In this document: positions 39,542 through 53,016 of the stretch, in pieces
Position numbering within the stretch: position 1 is the stretch's first letter
Layout: each line of letters starts with the position of its first letter
Made by a program: the position numbers and the translations under genes
The notes under the pieces: generated by a model
Told to the model about the DNA's origin: nothing
Databases searched by the model: none
What the model saw: the letters and a program-made list of their open reading frames with translations, nothing else
DNA from: Nematostella vectensis
Taxonomy: Eukaryota > Cnidaria > Anthozoa > Actiniaria > Edwardsiidae
DNA length: 60,000 bases
Direction: 5' to 3'
Assembly: GCF_932526225.1 (NCBI RefSeq)
Contig: NC_064045.1
Span: forward strand, 13,698,442-13,758,441

Positions 39542-41532
39542 GTTCTTTTTTGTGTTTTACTAACTATTACCGTTTAACTATCACACTTTGTTTCACGGGT
39601 TAATGAAAACCACTCTAATTACTTACAGTAATTCTTTTTTAATATTATTATTTACTTGTATAATTTAGATGAGCAATACATATTTCTTCTTGGCCTTGTA
39701 GAGCTCATCTCGTTCCTCATAAATAACAAACAAAATGAAGTTTGTTCTTATTTGGTGCAAAGGAATCTACATTAGTTTTCTAATCAGATAATTGTTTTTT
39801 TTAACACTCACCTGTTATTTCAACAGCCTTACTTGAGTTTGCTTGTCTCAGAAATAGACCTTGCTTAATAAACAAAGACATGTTTCAAACTTATTTAATA
39901 ATAGGTAACAACTGCAATATTGTATGAAGAGAGTGCCCCTCTCTTCCCCCTGCTATTGTTGAAATTATGCTCAATAAACTTTTACCTCTTCCCTCTCCAC
40001 CAGTTAAGCATTCTATGTATGCTTCCCTGTACAAAATGCACCCCTTCAAATAGAACATTAAAGTTCACATACTTGTTTACTTCATCAAACTCTTTGCTTT
40101 GTGTTTTTTGTTAACTTCCTAGGAACAAATTGAATACATATAATCAATAAATCCAGCAAGCTTATTTTGCAAACTCACTTTTTTTTATTATTTTTGCGCA
40201 AAACCAATCAGGATTAGGGGGGTCAAGCACAAAGAAAGAAAACGAATTAAAAAAAAAGCCCATTGGCCTGGGATCGAACCCGGTCTGAAGAACAAAACGG
40301 AAACCATACATACGGATTACCCAATCGGTATGGCAGCACAAGGCTTTTACGGAAGGCTGTAAAGAACCCGAAGGCCCCAAGCACCGATATTTCCGAGCGA
40401 ATATGCTGTACAACACTCTTGCAAGGTTATCCCAACCCGCGCATTAATGGGGAGGACAATAACCAGGATCCCAGGCCTGTAATACGGTTACGCCACGCAC
40501 AGCTCGCCGAGATTGTGGATGACAAAAAATAGAGGTCTATTTGGGCGTCTTGGGTCCCTTGGGGACTCGCCATGCGCACGGGCGCATCTCTTTTATTGTG
40601 TACATGACATCAAAGTAGCGAAGAAAAAAGACGCTGTTTTGATATCATGTGAAAAGCATAAAATAAATAGAAATAAAGACGTAAAGGGGGAGAATATTGA
40701 CATATTCATATTAGAATATTGACAAAATCCGCAATATTGTCTACGCTGACTAAGTAAAGCTGTATTTTACTTTAAAGGGGCAGCAGCATAGTACTGCGCA
40801 TGTCTGGAGTCAGTGTTTATTGTAGGCTTTTAAGTGTCTACAAACAGTTGAACTTTTTAAAAGCTGTCAATACCTTATTAAATAATATGCAATATTATAT
40901 TGAAAACTATGTTAATGGACAGTTGTGGTCATTTTTTTTGTTTTGTTTAAAGTCTCCCACATGTACCAAAAGCTCATAAGTCAGTATTAGAATTTCACTG
41001 AAGTTCATTGTGTCAGGGCTCTAAAGCTATTGCAAATCTCTTAAACATGACACTCCCCCTTTAAAGGAAAGTAAAAAAAAATCAAAATTGTTGGTGGGGG
41101 TCTCTGCTGTGTTTGTTTTCTTTTTAGTTTTGTTCTATTATTATTATTTTTTTTTAGAGGGGGAGGGGAATTCAGCTAAAAATAGCCAAGGGTCAATTCA
41201 AGCAACTAGTACAAAAGATGTTTTTTTGCAGTCCATTATTCAATATATTCAAGGTTATCATGCAATTCTGTTGTTTGACTGCATATATATATTTTTTCTT
41301 TCTTTTCATTACAAGTTCTATATGTGTAAGTGGTGACCATAGCTATGATTACTATTATTTAGAATAATTTTTTACCTACTAAAAGAAAACAACTTGACTG
41401 CAAAACACTTACTGTAGGGCACTCGATATTAGGCATTACTTTCATGTGGATGTAAGGTTGAAATGTCAAAACCTTCATTAACCCGTGAACTACGCTTTAG
41501 CGTATTACACTTTGTTGTGATCTGATTCTATT
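39542..41532 (+). repeat. Satellite unit U22
   Basis: Length 1,991 bp. Markers L2 and R1. B box at 40270-40280. Close relative of U19. Confidence 0.95.
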
Positions 41533-43350
41533 GTTCTTTTTTGTGTTTTACTAACTATTACCGTTTAACTATCACACTTTGTTTCACGGGTTAATGAAAA
41601 CCACTCTAATTACTTACAGTAATTCTTTTTTAATATTATTATTTACTTGTATAATTTAGATGAGCAATACATATTTCTTCTTGGCCTTGTAGAGCTCATC
41701 TCGTTCCTTATAAATAACAAACAAAATGAAGTTTGTTCTTATTTGGTGCAAAGGAATCTACATTAGTTTTCTAATCAGATAATTGTTTTTTTTAACACTC
41801 ACCTGTTATTTCAACAGCCTTACTTGAGTTTGCTTGTCTCAGAAATAGACCTTGCTTAATAAACAAAGACATGTTTCAAACTTATTTAATAATAGGTAAT
41901 AACTGCAATATTGTATGAAGAGAGTGCCCCTCTCTTCCCCCTGCTATTGTTGAAATTATGCTCAATAAACTTTTACCTCTTCCCTCTCCACCAGTTAAGC
42001 ATTCTATGTATGCTTCCCTGTACAAAATGCACCCCTTCAAATAGAACATTAAAGTTCACATACTTGTTTACTTCATCAAACTCTTTGCTTTGTGTTTTTT
42101 GTTAACTTCCTAGGAACAAATTGAATACATATAATCAATAAATCCAGCAAGCTTATTTTGCAAACTCACTTTTTTTTATTATTTTTGCGCAAAACCAATC
42201 AGGATTAGGGGGGTCAAGCACAAAGAAAGAAAACGAATTAAAAAAAAAGCCCATTGGCCTGGGATCGAACCCGGTCTGAAGAACAAAACGGAAACCATAC
42301 ATACGGATTACCCAATCGGTATGGCAGCACAAGGCTTTTACGGAAGGCTGTAAAGAACCCGAAGGCCCCAAGCACCGATATTTCCGAGCGAATATGCTGT
42401 ACAACACTCCTGCAAGGTTATCCCAACCCGCGCATTAATGGGGAGGACAATAACCAGGACCCCAGGCCTGTAATACGGTTACGCCACGCACAGCTCGCCG
42501 AGATTGTGGATGACAAAAAATAGAGGTCTATTTGGGCGTCTTGGGTCCCATGGGGACTCGCCATGCGCACGGGCGCATCTCTTTTATTGTGTACATGACA
42601 TCAAATTAGCGAAGAAAAATGACGCTGTTTTGGTATCATGTGAAAAGCATAAAATAAATAGAAATAAAGACGTAAGGGGGGAGAATATTGACATATTCAT
42701 ATTAGAATATTGACAAAATCCGCAATATTGTCTACGCTGACTAAGTAAAGCTGTATTTTACTTTAAAGGGGCAGCAGCATAGTACTGCGCATGTCTGGAG
42801 TCAGTGTTTATTGTAGGCTTTTAAGTGTCTACAAACAGTTGAACTTTTTAAAAGCTGTCAATACCTTATTAAATAATATGCAAAATTATATTGAAAACTA
42901 TGTTAATGGACAGATGTGGTCATTTTTTTTGTTTTGTTTAAAGTCTCCCACATGTACCAAAAGCTCATAAGTCAGTATTAGAATTTCACTGAAGTTCATT
43001 GTTTCAGGGCTCTAGAGCTATTGCAAATCTCTTAAACATGACACTCCCCCTTTAACGGAAAGTAAAAAAAAAATCACAATTGTTGGTGGGGGTCTCTGCT
43101 GTGTTTGTTTTCTTTTTAGTTTTCTTCTATTATTATTATTATAATTTTTTTTTTTTTTTAGAGGGGGAGGGGAATTCAGCTAAAAATAGCCAAGGGTCAA
43201 TTCAAGCAACTAGTACAAAAGATGTTTTTTTGCAGTCTTTTATTCAATATATTCAAGGTTATCATGCAATTCTGTTGTTTGACTGCATATATATATATAT
43301 TTTTTTTCTTTCTTTTCATTACAAGTTCTATATGTGTAAGTGGTGACCAT
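41533..43350 (+). repeat. Satellite unit U23 (last forward copy, truncated)
   Basis: Length 1,818 bp. Markers L2 and R1. B box at 42261-42271. It stops after GTAAGTGGTGACCAT, about 190 bp short of a full unit, where the orientation flips. Confidence 0.94.
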
Positions 43351-43428
43351 CCGTTTTGTTCTTCAGACCGGGTTCGATCCCAGGCCAATCCGTTTTGTTC
43401 TTCAGAGCGGGGTCGATCCCAGGCCAAT
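43351..43428 (+). repeat. 39-bp tandem duplication at the inversion point, each copy with a B box
   Basis: Two 39-bp copies (43351-43389 and 43390-43428) begin CCGTTTTGTTCTTCAGA and end CCAGGCCAAT. The first B box is intact (GGTTCGATCCC, 43371-43381). The second has a T-to-G change (GGGTCGATCCC, 43410-43420) but is the copy joined to the oligo-T run. The forward array ends directly before the first copy. Confidence 0.92.
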
Positions 43429-44158
43429 GGGCTTTTTTTTTTAATTCGTTTTTTTTTTTTCTTTGTGCTGGACCCCCTTAATCCTGATAGGTTTTGCGCA
43501 AAAATAATAAAAAAAAAAATGAGTTTGCAAAATAAGCTTGCTAGATTTATTGATTATATGTATTCAATTTGTTCCTAGGAAGTTAACAAAAAACACAAAG
43601 CAAAGAGTTTGAGGAAGTAAACAAGTATGTGAACTTTAATGTTCTATTTGAAGGGGTGCATTTTGTACAGGGAAGCATACATAGAATGCTAAACTGGTGG
43701 AGAGGGAAGAGGTAAAAGTTTATTGAGCATAATTTCAACAATAGCAGGGGGAAGAGAGGGGCACTCTCTTCATACAATATTGCAGTTGTTACCTATTATT
43801 AAATAAGTTTGAAACATGTCTTTGTTTATTAAGCAAGGTCTATTTCTGAGACAAGCAAACTCAAGTAAGGCTGTTGAAATAACAGGTGAGTGTTAAAAGA
43901 AAAACAATTATCTGATTAGAAAACTACTGTAGATTCCTTTGCACCAAAATAAGAACAAACTTCATTTTGTTTGTTATTTATGAGGAACGAGATGAGCTCT
44001 ACAAAGCCATAAAGAAATATGTATTGCTCATCTAAATTATACAAGTAAATGATAATATTAAAAAAGAATTACTGTAAGTAATTAGAGTGGTTTTCATTAA
44101 CCCGTGAAACAAAGTGTGATAGTTAAACGGTAATAGTTAGTAAAACACAAAAAAGAAC
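43390..44158 (-). repeat. Satellite unit U24 (first inverted copy, truncated)
   Basis: 769 bp, corresponding to unit positions 1 to about 770. Marker L1; the R site is absent. Its truncation point lies just past the B box. Confidence 0.93.
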
Positions 44159-46161
44159 AATAGAATCAGATCACAACAAAGTGTAATACGCTAAAGCGTA
44201 GTTCACGGGTTAATGAAGGTTTTGACATTTCAACCTTACATCCACATGAAAGTAATGCCTAATATCGAGTGCCCTACAGTAAGTGTTTTGCAGTCAAGTT
44301 GTTTTCTTTTAGTAGATAAAAAATTATTCTAAATAATAGTAATCATAGCTATGGTCACCACTTACACATATAGCACTTGTAATGAAAAGAAAGAAAAATA
44401 TATATATATGCAGTCAAACAACAGAATTGCATGATAACCTTGAATATATTGAATAAAGGACTGCAAAAAAACATCTTTTGTACTAGTTGCTTGAATTGAC
44501 CCTTGGCTATTTTTAGCTGAATTCCCCACCCCCTCTAAAAAAGAAAATAATAATAATAATAATAGAACAAAACTAAAAAGAAAACAAACACAGCAGAGAC
44601 CCCCACCAACAATTTAGATTTTTTTTTACTTTCCTTTAAAGGGGGAGTGTCATGTTTAAGAGATTTGCAATAGCTCTAGAGCCCTGACACAATGAACTTC
44701 AGTGAAATTCTAATACTGACTTATTAGCTTTTGGTACATGTGGGAGACTTTAAACAAAACAAAAAAAATGACCACAAACTGTCCATTAACATAGTTTTCA
44801 ATATAATATTGCATATTATTTAATAAGGTATTGACAGCTTTTAAAAAGTTCAACTGTTTGTAGGCACTTAAAAGCCTACAATAAGCACTGACTCCAGACA
44901 TGCGCAGTACTATGCTGCTACCCCTTTAAAGTAAAATACAACTTTACTTAGTCAGCGTAGACAAAATTGCGGATTTTGTCAATATTCTAATATGAAGATG
45001 TCAATATTCTCCCCCCTTACGTCTTTATTTCTATTTATTTTATGCTTTTCACATGATACCAAAACAGCGTCTTTTTTCTTCGCTAATTTGATGTCATGTA
45101 CACAATAAAAGAGATGCGCCCGTGCGCATGGCGAGTCCCCAAGGGACCCAAGACGCCCAAATAGACCTCTATTTTTTGTCATCCACAATCTCGGCGAGCT
45201 ATGCGTGGCGTAACCGTATTACAGGCCTGGGATCCTGGTTATTGTCCTCCCCATTAATGCGCGGGTTGGGATAACCTTGCAGGAGTGTTGTACAGCATAT
45301 TCGCTCGGAAATATCGGTGCTTGGGGCCTTCGGGTTCTTTACAGCCTTCCGTAAAAGCCTTGTGCTGCCATACCGATTGGGTAATCCGTATGTATGGTTT
45401 CCGTTTTGTTCTTCAGACCGGGTTCGATCCCAGGCCAATGGGCTTTTTTTTTTATTCGTTTTCTTTCTTTGTGCTTGACCCCCCTAATCCTGATTGGTTT
45501 TGCGCAAAAATAATAAAAAAAAAGTGAGTTTGCAAAATAAGCTTGCTGGATTTATTGATTATATGTATTCAATTTGTTCATAGGAAGTTAACAAAAAACA
45601 CAAAGCAAAGAGTTTGAGGAAGTAAACAAGTATGTGGACTTTAATGTTCTATTTGAAGGGGCGTATTTTGTACAGGGAAGCATACATAGAATGCTTAACT
45701 GGTGGAGAGGGGAGAGGTAACAGTTTATTGAGCATAATGTCAACAATAGCAGGGGGAAGGGAGGGGCACTCTCTTCATACAATATTGCAGTTGTTACCTA
45801 TTATTAAATAAGTTTGTAAGATATATTTGTTTATTAAGCAAGGTCTATTTCTGAGACAAGCAAACTTAAGTAAGAGCTGTTGAAATAACAGGTGAGTGTT
45901 AAAAAAAACAATTATCTGATTAGAAAACTTATGTAGATTCCTTTGCACCAAATAAGAACAAACTTCATTTTGTTTGTTATTTATGAGGAACGAGATGAGC
46001 TCTACAAGGCCAAGAAGAAATATGTATTGCTCATCTAAATTATACAAGTAAATAATAATATTAAAAAAGAATTACTGTAAGTAATTAGAGTGGTTTTCAT
46101 TAACCCGTGAAACAAAGTGTGATAGTTAAACGGTAATAGTTAGTAAAACACAAAAAAGAAC
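44159..46161 (-). repeat. Satellite unit U25 (inverted)
   Basis: Length 2,003 bp. Markers L2 and R1. B box on the + strand at 45421-45431. Confidence 0.95.
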
Positions 46162-46555
46162 AATAGAATCAGATCACAACAAAGTGTAATACGCTAAAGC
46201 GTAGTTCACGGGTTAATGAAGGTTTTGACATTTCAACCTTACATCCACATGAAAGTAATGCCTAATATCGAGTGCCCTACAGTAAGTGTTTTGCAGTCAA
46301 GTTGTTTTCTTTTAGTAGGTAAAAAATTATTCTAAATAATAGTAATCATAGCTATGGTCACCACTTACACATATAGCACTTGTAATGAAAAGAAAGAAAA
46401 AATATATATATATGCAGTCAAACAACAGAATTGCATGATAACCTTGAATATATTGAATAAAGGACTGCAAAAAAAACATCTTTTGTACTAGTTGCTTGAA
46501 TTGACCCTTGGCTATTTTTAGCTGAATTCCCCTCCCCCTCTAAAAAAGAAAATAA

Positions 46556-46602
<47 letters not shown>

Positions 46603-48199
46603 GAACAAAACTAAAAAGAAAACAAACACAGCAGAGACCCCCAACAACAATTTTGATTTTTTTTTTTACTTTCCTTTAAAGGGGGAGTGTCATGTTTAAG
46701 AGATTTGCAATAGCTCTAGAGCCCTGACACAATGAACTTCAGTGAAATTCTAATACTGACTTATGAGCTTTTGGTACATGTGGGAGACTTTAAACAAAAC
46801 AAACAAAATGACCACAAACTGTCCATTAACATAGTTTTCAATATAATATTGCATATTATTTAATAAGGTATTGACAGCTTTTAAAAAGTTCAACTGTTTG
46901 TAGACACTTAAAAGCCTACAATAAACACTGACTCCAGACATGCGCAGTACTATGCTGCTGCCCCTTTAAATAAAATACAGCTTTACTTAGTCAGCGTAGA
47001 CAATATTGCGGATTTTGTCAATATTCTAATATGAATATGTCAATATTCTCCCCCCTTACGTCTTTATTTCTATTTATTTTATGCTTTTCACATGATACCA
47101 AAACAGCGTCTTTTTTCTTCGCTAATTTGATGTCATGTACACAATAAAAGAGATGCGCCCGTGCGCATGGCGAGTCCCCAAGGGACCCAAGACGCCCAAA
47201 TAGACCTCTATTTTTTGTCATCCACAATCTCGGCGAGCTGTGCGTGGCGTAACCGTATTACAGGCCTGGGATCCTGGTTATAGTCCTCCCCATTAATGCG
47301 CGGGTTGGGATAACCTTGAAGGAGTGTTGTACAGCATATTCGCTCGGAAATATCGGTGCTTGGGGCCTTCGGGTTCTTTACAGCCTTCCGTAAAAGCCTT
47401 GTGCTGCCATACCGATTGGGTAATCCGTATGTATGGTTTCCGTTTTGTTCTTCAGACCGGGTTCGATCCCAGGCCAATGGGCTTTTTTTTTATTCGTTTT
47501 CTTTCTTTGTGCTTGACCCCCATAATCCTGATTGGTTTTGCGCAAAAATAATAAGAAAAAGTGAGTTTGCAAAATAAGCTTGCTGGATTTATTGATTATA
47601 TGTATTCAATTTGTTCCTAGGAAGTTAACAAAAAACACAAAGCAAAGAGTTTGAGGAAGTAAACAAGTATGTGAACTTTAATGTTCTATTTGAAGGGGTG
47701 CATTTTGTACAGGGAAGAATACATAGAATGCTTAACTGGTGGAGAGGGGAGAGGTAACAGTTTATTGAGCATAATGTCAACAATAGCAGGGGGAAGGGAG
47801 GGGCACTCTCTTCATACAATATTGCAGTTGTTACCTATTATTAAATAAGTTTGTAAGATATATTTGTTTATTAAGCAAGGTCTATTTCTGAGACAAGCAA
47901 ACTCAAGTAAGTGCTGTTGAAATAACAGGTGAGTGTTAAAAAAAAACAATTATCTGATTAGAAAACTAATGTAGATTCCTTTGCACCAAATAAGAACAAA
48001 CTTCATTTTGTTTGTTATATATGAGGAACGAGATGAGCTCTACAAGGCCAAGAAGAAATATGTATTGCTCATCTAAATTATACAAGTAAATAATAATATT
48101 AAAAAAGAATTACTGTAAGTAATTAGAGTGGTTTTCATTAACCCGTGAAACAAAGTGTGATAGTTAAACGGTAATAGTTAGTAAAATACAAAAAAGAAC
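46162..48199 (-). repeat. Satellite unit U26 (inverted, expanded TTA run)
   Basis: Length 2,038 bp. Markers L2 and R1. B box on the + strand at 47460-47470. The extra length comes from an interrupted ATA/TTA run at about 46551-46603. Confidence 0.95.
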
Positions 48200-50084
48200 A
48201 ATAGAATCAGATCACAACAAAGTGTAATACGCTAAAGCGTAGTTCACGGGTTAATGAAGGTTTTGACATTTCAACCTTACATCCACATGAAAGTAATGCC
48301 TAATATCGAGTGCCCTACAGTAAGTGTTTTGCAGTCAAGTTGTTTTCTGTTAGTAGGTAAAAAATAATTTTAAATAATAGTTATCATAGCTATGGTCACC
48401 ACTTACACATATAGCACTTGTAATGAAAAGAAAGAAAAAATATATATATGCAGTCAAACAACAGAATTGCATGATAACCTTGAATATATTGAATAAAATA
48501 AAGTACTGCAAAAAAACATCTTTTGTACTAGTTGCTTAAATTGACCCTTGGCTATTTTTAGCTGAATTCCCCTCCCCCTCTAAAATAATAATAATAATAA
48601 TAGAACAAAACTAAAAAGAAAACAAACACAGCAGAGACCCCCACCAACAATTTTGATTTTTTTTTTTACTTTCCTTTAAAGGGGGAGTGTCATGTTTAAG
48701 AGATTTGCAATAGCTCCAGAGCCCTGACACAATGAACTTCAGTGAAATTCTAATACTGACTTATGAGCTTTTGGTACATGTGGGAGACTTTAAACAAAAC
48801 AAAAAAAATGACCACAACTGTCCATTAACATAGTTTTCAATATAATATTGCATATTATTTAATAAGGTATTGACAGCTTTTAAAAAGTTCAACTGTTTGT
48901 AGACACTTAAAAGCCTACAATAAACACTGACTCCAGACATGCGCAGTACTATGCTGCTGCCCCTTTAAAGTAAAATACAGCTTTACTTAGTCAGCGTAGA
49001 CAATATTGCGGATTTTGTCAATATTCTAATATGAATATGTCAATATTCTCCCCCCTTACGTCTTTATTTCTATTTATTTTATGCTTTTCACATGATACCA
49101 AAACAGCGTCTTTTTTCTTCGCTACTTTGATGTCATGTACACAATAAAAGAGATGCGCCCGTGCGCATGGCGAGTCCCCAAGGGACCCAAGACGCCCAAA
49201 TAGACCTCTATTTTTTGTCATCCACAATCTCGGCGAGCTGTGCGTGGCGTAACCGTATTACAGGCCTGGGATCCTGGTTATTGTCCTCCCCATTAATGCG
49301 CGGGTTGGGATAACCTTGCAAGAGTGTTGTACAGCATATTCGCTCGGAAATATCGGTGCTTGGGGCCTTCGGGTTCTTTACAGCCTTCCGTAAAAGCCTT
49401 GTGCTGCCATACCGATTGGGTAATCCGTATGTATGGTTTCCGTTTTTTTCTTCAGACCGGGTTCGATCCCAGGCCAATGGGCCTTTTTTTAATTCGTTTT
49501 CTTTCTTTGTGCTTGACCCCCCTAATCCTGATAGGTTTTGCGCAAAAATAATAAAAAAAAGTGAGTTTGCAAAATAAGCTTGCTAGATTTATTGATTATA
49601 TGTATTCAATTTGTTCCAAGAAAGTTAACAAAAAACACAAAGCAAAGAGTTTGAGGAAGTAAACAAGTATGTGAACTTTAATGTTCTATTTGAAGGGGCG
49701 CATTTTGTACAGGGAAGCATACATAGAATGCTTAACTGGTGGAGAGGGGAGAGGTAACAGTTTATTGAGCATAATGTCAACAATAGCAGGGGGAAGGGAG
49801 GGGCACTCTCTTCATACAATATTGCAGTTGTTACCTATTATTAAATAAGTTTGTAACATGTCTTTGTTTATTAAGCAAGGTCTATTTCTGAGACAAGCAA
49901 ACTCAAGTAAGGCTGTTGAAATAACAGGTGAGTGTTAAAAGAAAAACAATTATCTGATTAGAAAACTACTGTAGATTCCTTTGCACCAAAATAAGAACAA
50001 ACTTCATTTTGTTTTGTTATTTATGAGGAACGAGATGAGCTCTACAAGGCCTAGAAGAAATATGTATTGCTCATCTAAATTATA
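48200..50084 (-). repeat. Satellite unit U27 (inverted, lacks first ~116 bp)
   Basis: Length 1,885 bp. Markers L2 (slightly altered, AAGGCCTAGAAG) and R1. B box on the + strand at 49460-49470. It begins at the filler junction, as U3, U8 and U14 do. Confidence 0.94.
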
Positions 50085-50101
50085 CAAAACAAAACAAAAC
50101 A
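50085..50101 (-). repeat. 17-bp filler at deletion junction, inverted copy
   Basis: CAAAACAAAACAAAACA is the exact reverse complement of the filler at 12490-12506 and joins the same two unit positions. Confidence 0.93.
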
Positions 50102-51247
50102 CTTACGTCTTTATTTCTATTTATTTTATGATTTTCACATGATACCAAAACAGCGTCTTTTTTCTTCGCTAATTTGATGTCATGTACACAATAAAAGAGA
50201 TGCGCCCGTGCGCATGGCGAGTCCCCAAGGGACCCAAGACGCCCAAATAGACCTCTATTTTTTGTCATCCACAATCTCGGCGAGCTGTGCGTGGCGTAAC
50301 CGTATTACAGGCCTGGGATCCTGGTTATTGTCCTCCCCATTAATGCGCGAGTTGGGATAACCTTGCAAGAGTGTTGTACAGCATATTCGCTCGGAAATAT
50401 CGGTGCTTGGGGCCTTCGGGTTCTTTACAGCCTTCCGTAGAAGCCTTGTGCTGCCATACCGATTTGGTAATCAGTATGTATGGTTTCCGTTTTGTTCTTC
50501 AGACCGGGTTCGATCCCAGGCCAATGGGCTTTTTTTTTTTTAATTCGTTTTCTTTCTTTGTGCTTGACCCCCCTAATCCTGATTGGTTTTGCGCAAAAAT
50601 AATAAAAAAAAAGTGAGTTTGCAAAATAAGCTTGCTGGATTTATTGATTATATGTATTCAATTTGTTCCTAGAAAATTAACAAAAAACACAAAGCAAAGA
50701 GTTTGAGGAAGTAAACAAGTATGTGAACTTTAATGTTCTATTTGAAGGGGTGCATTTTGTACAGGGAAGCATACATAGAATGCTTAACTGGTGGAGAGGG
50801 AAGAGGTAAAAGTTTATTGAGCATAATTTCAACAATAGCAGGGGGAAGAGATGGGCACTCTCTTCATACAATATTGCAGTTGTTATTAGATAAGTTTGTA
50901 ACATGTCTTTGTTTATTAAGCAAGGTCTATTTCTGAGACAAGCAAACTCAAGTAAGGCTGTTGAAATAACAGGTGAGTGTTAAAAGAAAAACAATTATCT
51001 GATTAGAAAGCTACTGTAGATTCCTTTGCACCAAAATAAGAACAAACTTCATTTTGTTTGTTATTTATGAGGAACGAGATGAGCTATACAAAGCCATAAA
51101 GAAATATGTATTGCTCATCTAAATTATACAAGTAAATGATAATATTAAAAAAGAACTACTGTAAGTAATTAGAGTGGTTTTCATTAACCCGTGAAACAAA
51201 GTGTGATAGTTAAACGGTAATAGTTAGAATAAAACACAAAAAAGAAC
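50102..51247 (-). repeat. Short satellite unit U28 (inverted)
   Basis: Length 1,146 bp. Markers L1 and R1. B box on the + strand at 50507-50517. Same truncation as U7 and U13. Confidence 0.94.
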
Positions 51248-52985
51248 AATAGAATCAGATCACCACAAAGTGTAATACGCTAAAGCGTAGTTCACGGGTT
51301 AATGAAGGTTTTGACATTTCAACCTTACATCCACATGAAAGTAATGCCTAATATCGAGTGCCCTACAGTAAGTGTTTTGCAGTCAAGTTGTTTTCTTTTA
51401 GTAGGTAAAAAATTATTCTAAATAATAGCTATCATAGCTATGGTCACCACTTACACATATAGCACTTGTAATGAAAAGAAAGAAAAAATATATATATGCA
51501 GTCAAACAACAGAATTGCATGATAACCTTGAATATATCGAATAAAGGACTGCAAAAAAACATCTTTTGTACTAGTTGCTTGAATTGACCCTTGGCTATTT
51601 TTAGCTGAATTCCCCTCCCCCTCTAAAAAAGAAAATAATAATAATAATAGAACAAAACTAAAAAGAAAACAAACACAGCAGAGACCCCCACCAACAATTT
51701 TGATTTTTTTTTTACTTTCATTTAAAGGGGGAGTGTCATGTTTAAAAGATTTGCAATAGCTCTAGAGCCCTGACACAATGAACTTCAGTGAAATTCTAAT
51801 ACTGACTTATGAGCTTTTGGTACATGTGGGAGACTTTAAACAAAACAAAAAAAAATGACCACAACTGTCCATTAACATAGTTTTCAATATAATATTGCAT
51901 ATTATTTAATAAGGTATTGACAGCTTTTAAAAAGTTCAACTGTTTGTAGACACTTAAAAGCCTACAATAAACACTGACTCCAGACATGCGCAGTACTATG
52001 CTGCTGCCCCTTTAAAGTAAAATACAGCTTTACTTAGTCAGCGTAGACAATATTGCGGATTTTGTCAATATTCTAATATGAATATGTCAATATTCTCCCC
52101 CCTTACGTCTTTATTTCTATTTATTTTATGCTTTTCACATGATACCAAAACAGCGTCTTTTTTCTTCGCTACTTTGATGTCATGTACACAATAAAAGAGA
52201 TGCGCCCGTGCGCATGGCGAGTCCCCAAGGGACCCAAGACGCCCAAATAGACCTCTATTTTTTGTCATCCACAATCTCGGCGAGCTGTGCGTGGCGTAAC
52301 CGTATTACAGGCCTGGGATCCTGGTTATTGTCCTCCCCATTAATGCGCGGGTTGGGATAACCTTGCAAGAGTGTTGTACAGCATATTCGCTCGGAAATAT
52401 CGGTGCTTGGGGCCTTCGGGTTCTTTACAGCCTTCCGTAAAAGCCTTGTGCTGCCATACCGATTGGGTAATCCGTATGTATGGTTTCCGTTTTGTTCTTC
52501 AGACCGGGTTCGATCCCATGCCAATGGGCTTTTTTTTTTAATTCGTTTTCTTTCTTTGTGCTTGACCCCCCTAATCCTGATTGGTTTTGCGCAAAAATAA
52601 TAAAAAAAAGTGAGTTTGCAAAATAAGCTTGCTGGATTTATTGATTATATGTATTCAATTTGTTCCTAGAAAGTTAACAAAAAACACAAAGCAAAGAGTT
52701 TGAGGAAGTAAACAAGTATGTGAACTTTAATGTTCTATTTGAAGGGGTGCATTTTGTACAGGGAAGCATACATAGAATGCTTAACTGGTGGAGAGGGAAG
52801 AGGTAAAAGTTTATTGAGCATAATTTCAACAATAGCAGGGGGAAGAGAGGGGCACTCTCTTCATACAATATTGCAGTTGTTACCTATTATTAGATAAGTT
52901 TGTAACATGTCTTTGTTTATTAAGCAAGGTCTATTTCTGAGACAAGCAAACTCAAGTAAGGCTGTTGAAATAACAGGTGAGTGTT
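51248..52985 (-). repeat. Satellite unit U29 (inverted, last copy, truncated)
   Basis: Length 1,738 bp. Marker R1; the L site is lost. B box on the + strand at 52507-52517. Homology stops in the GGTGAGTGTT stretch next to the assembly gap. Confidence 0.93.
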
Positions 52986-52997
52986 TTAACACTCACC
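52976..52997. other. Fold-back hairpin at the array edge
   Basis: GGTGAGTGTT (52976-52985) is followed after two T by its exact complement AACACTCACC. The second arm is the same unit site in forward orientation, so the array appears to fold back on itself for 12 bases before unrelated sequence begins. Confidence 0.8.
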
Positions 52998-53016
52998 ATT
53001 AAAATGGTCATTGGTC

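Larger units (their letters stand above)
1..52985. repeat. Tandem satellite array, about 2.0-kb unit, 29 copies with an internal orientation flip
   Basis: The same sequence recurs with a spacing of 1,991 to 2,045 bp in complete units and differs by scattered substitutions and small indels. I phase units at the GTTCTTTTTT that opens the window. Copies 1-23 read forward to 43,350 and copies 24-29 are reverse-complemented to 52,985. Four short variants share one deletion junction. The left end lies outside the window and the right end abuts a 200-N gap, so true copy number is unknown. Nothing in the unit looks like rDNA, a histone gene or a spliceosomal snRNA on inspection by eye. The unit mixes a GC-richer core with AT-rich inverted-repeat modules, which suggests a satellite built from mobile-element pieces. 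Confidence 0.97.
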
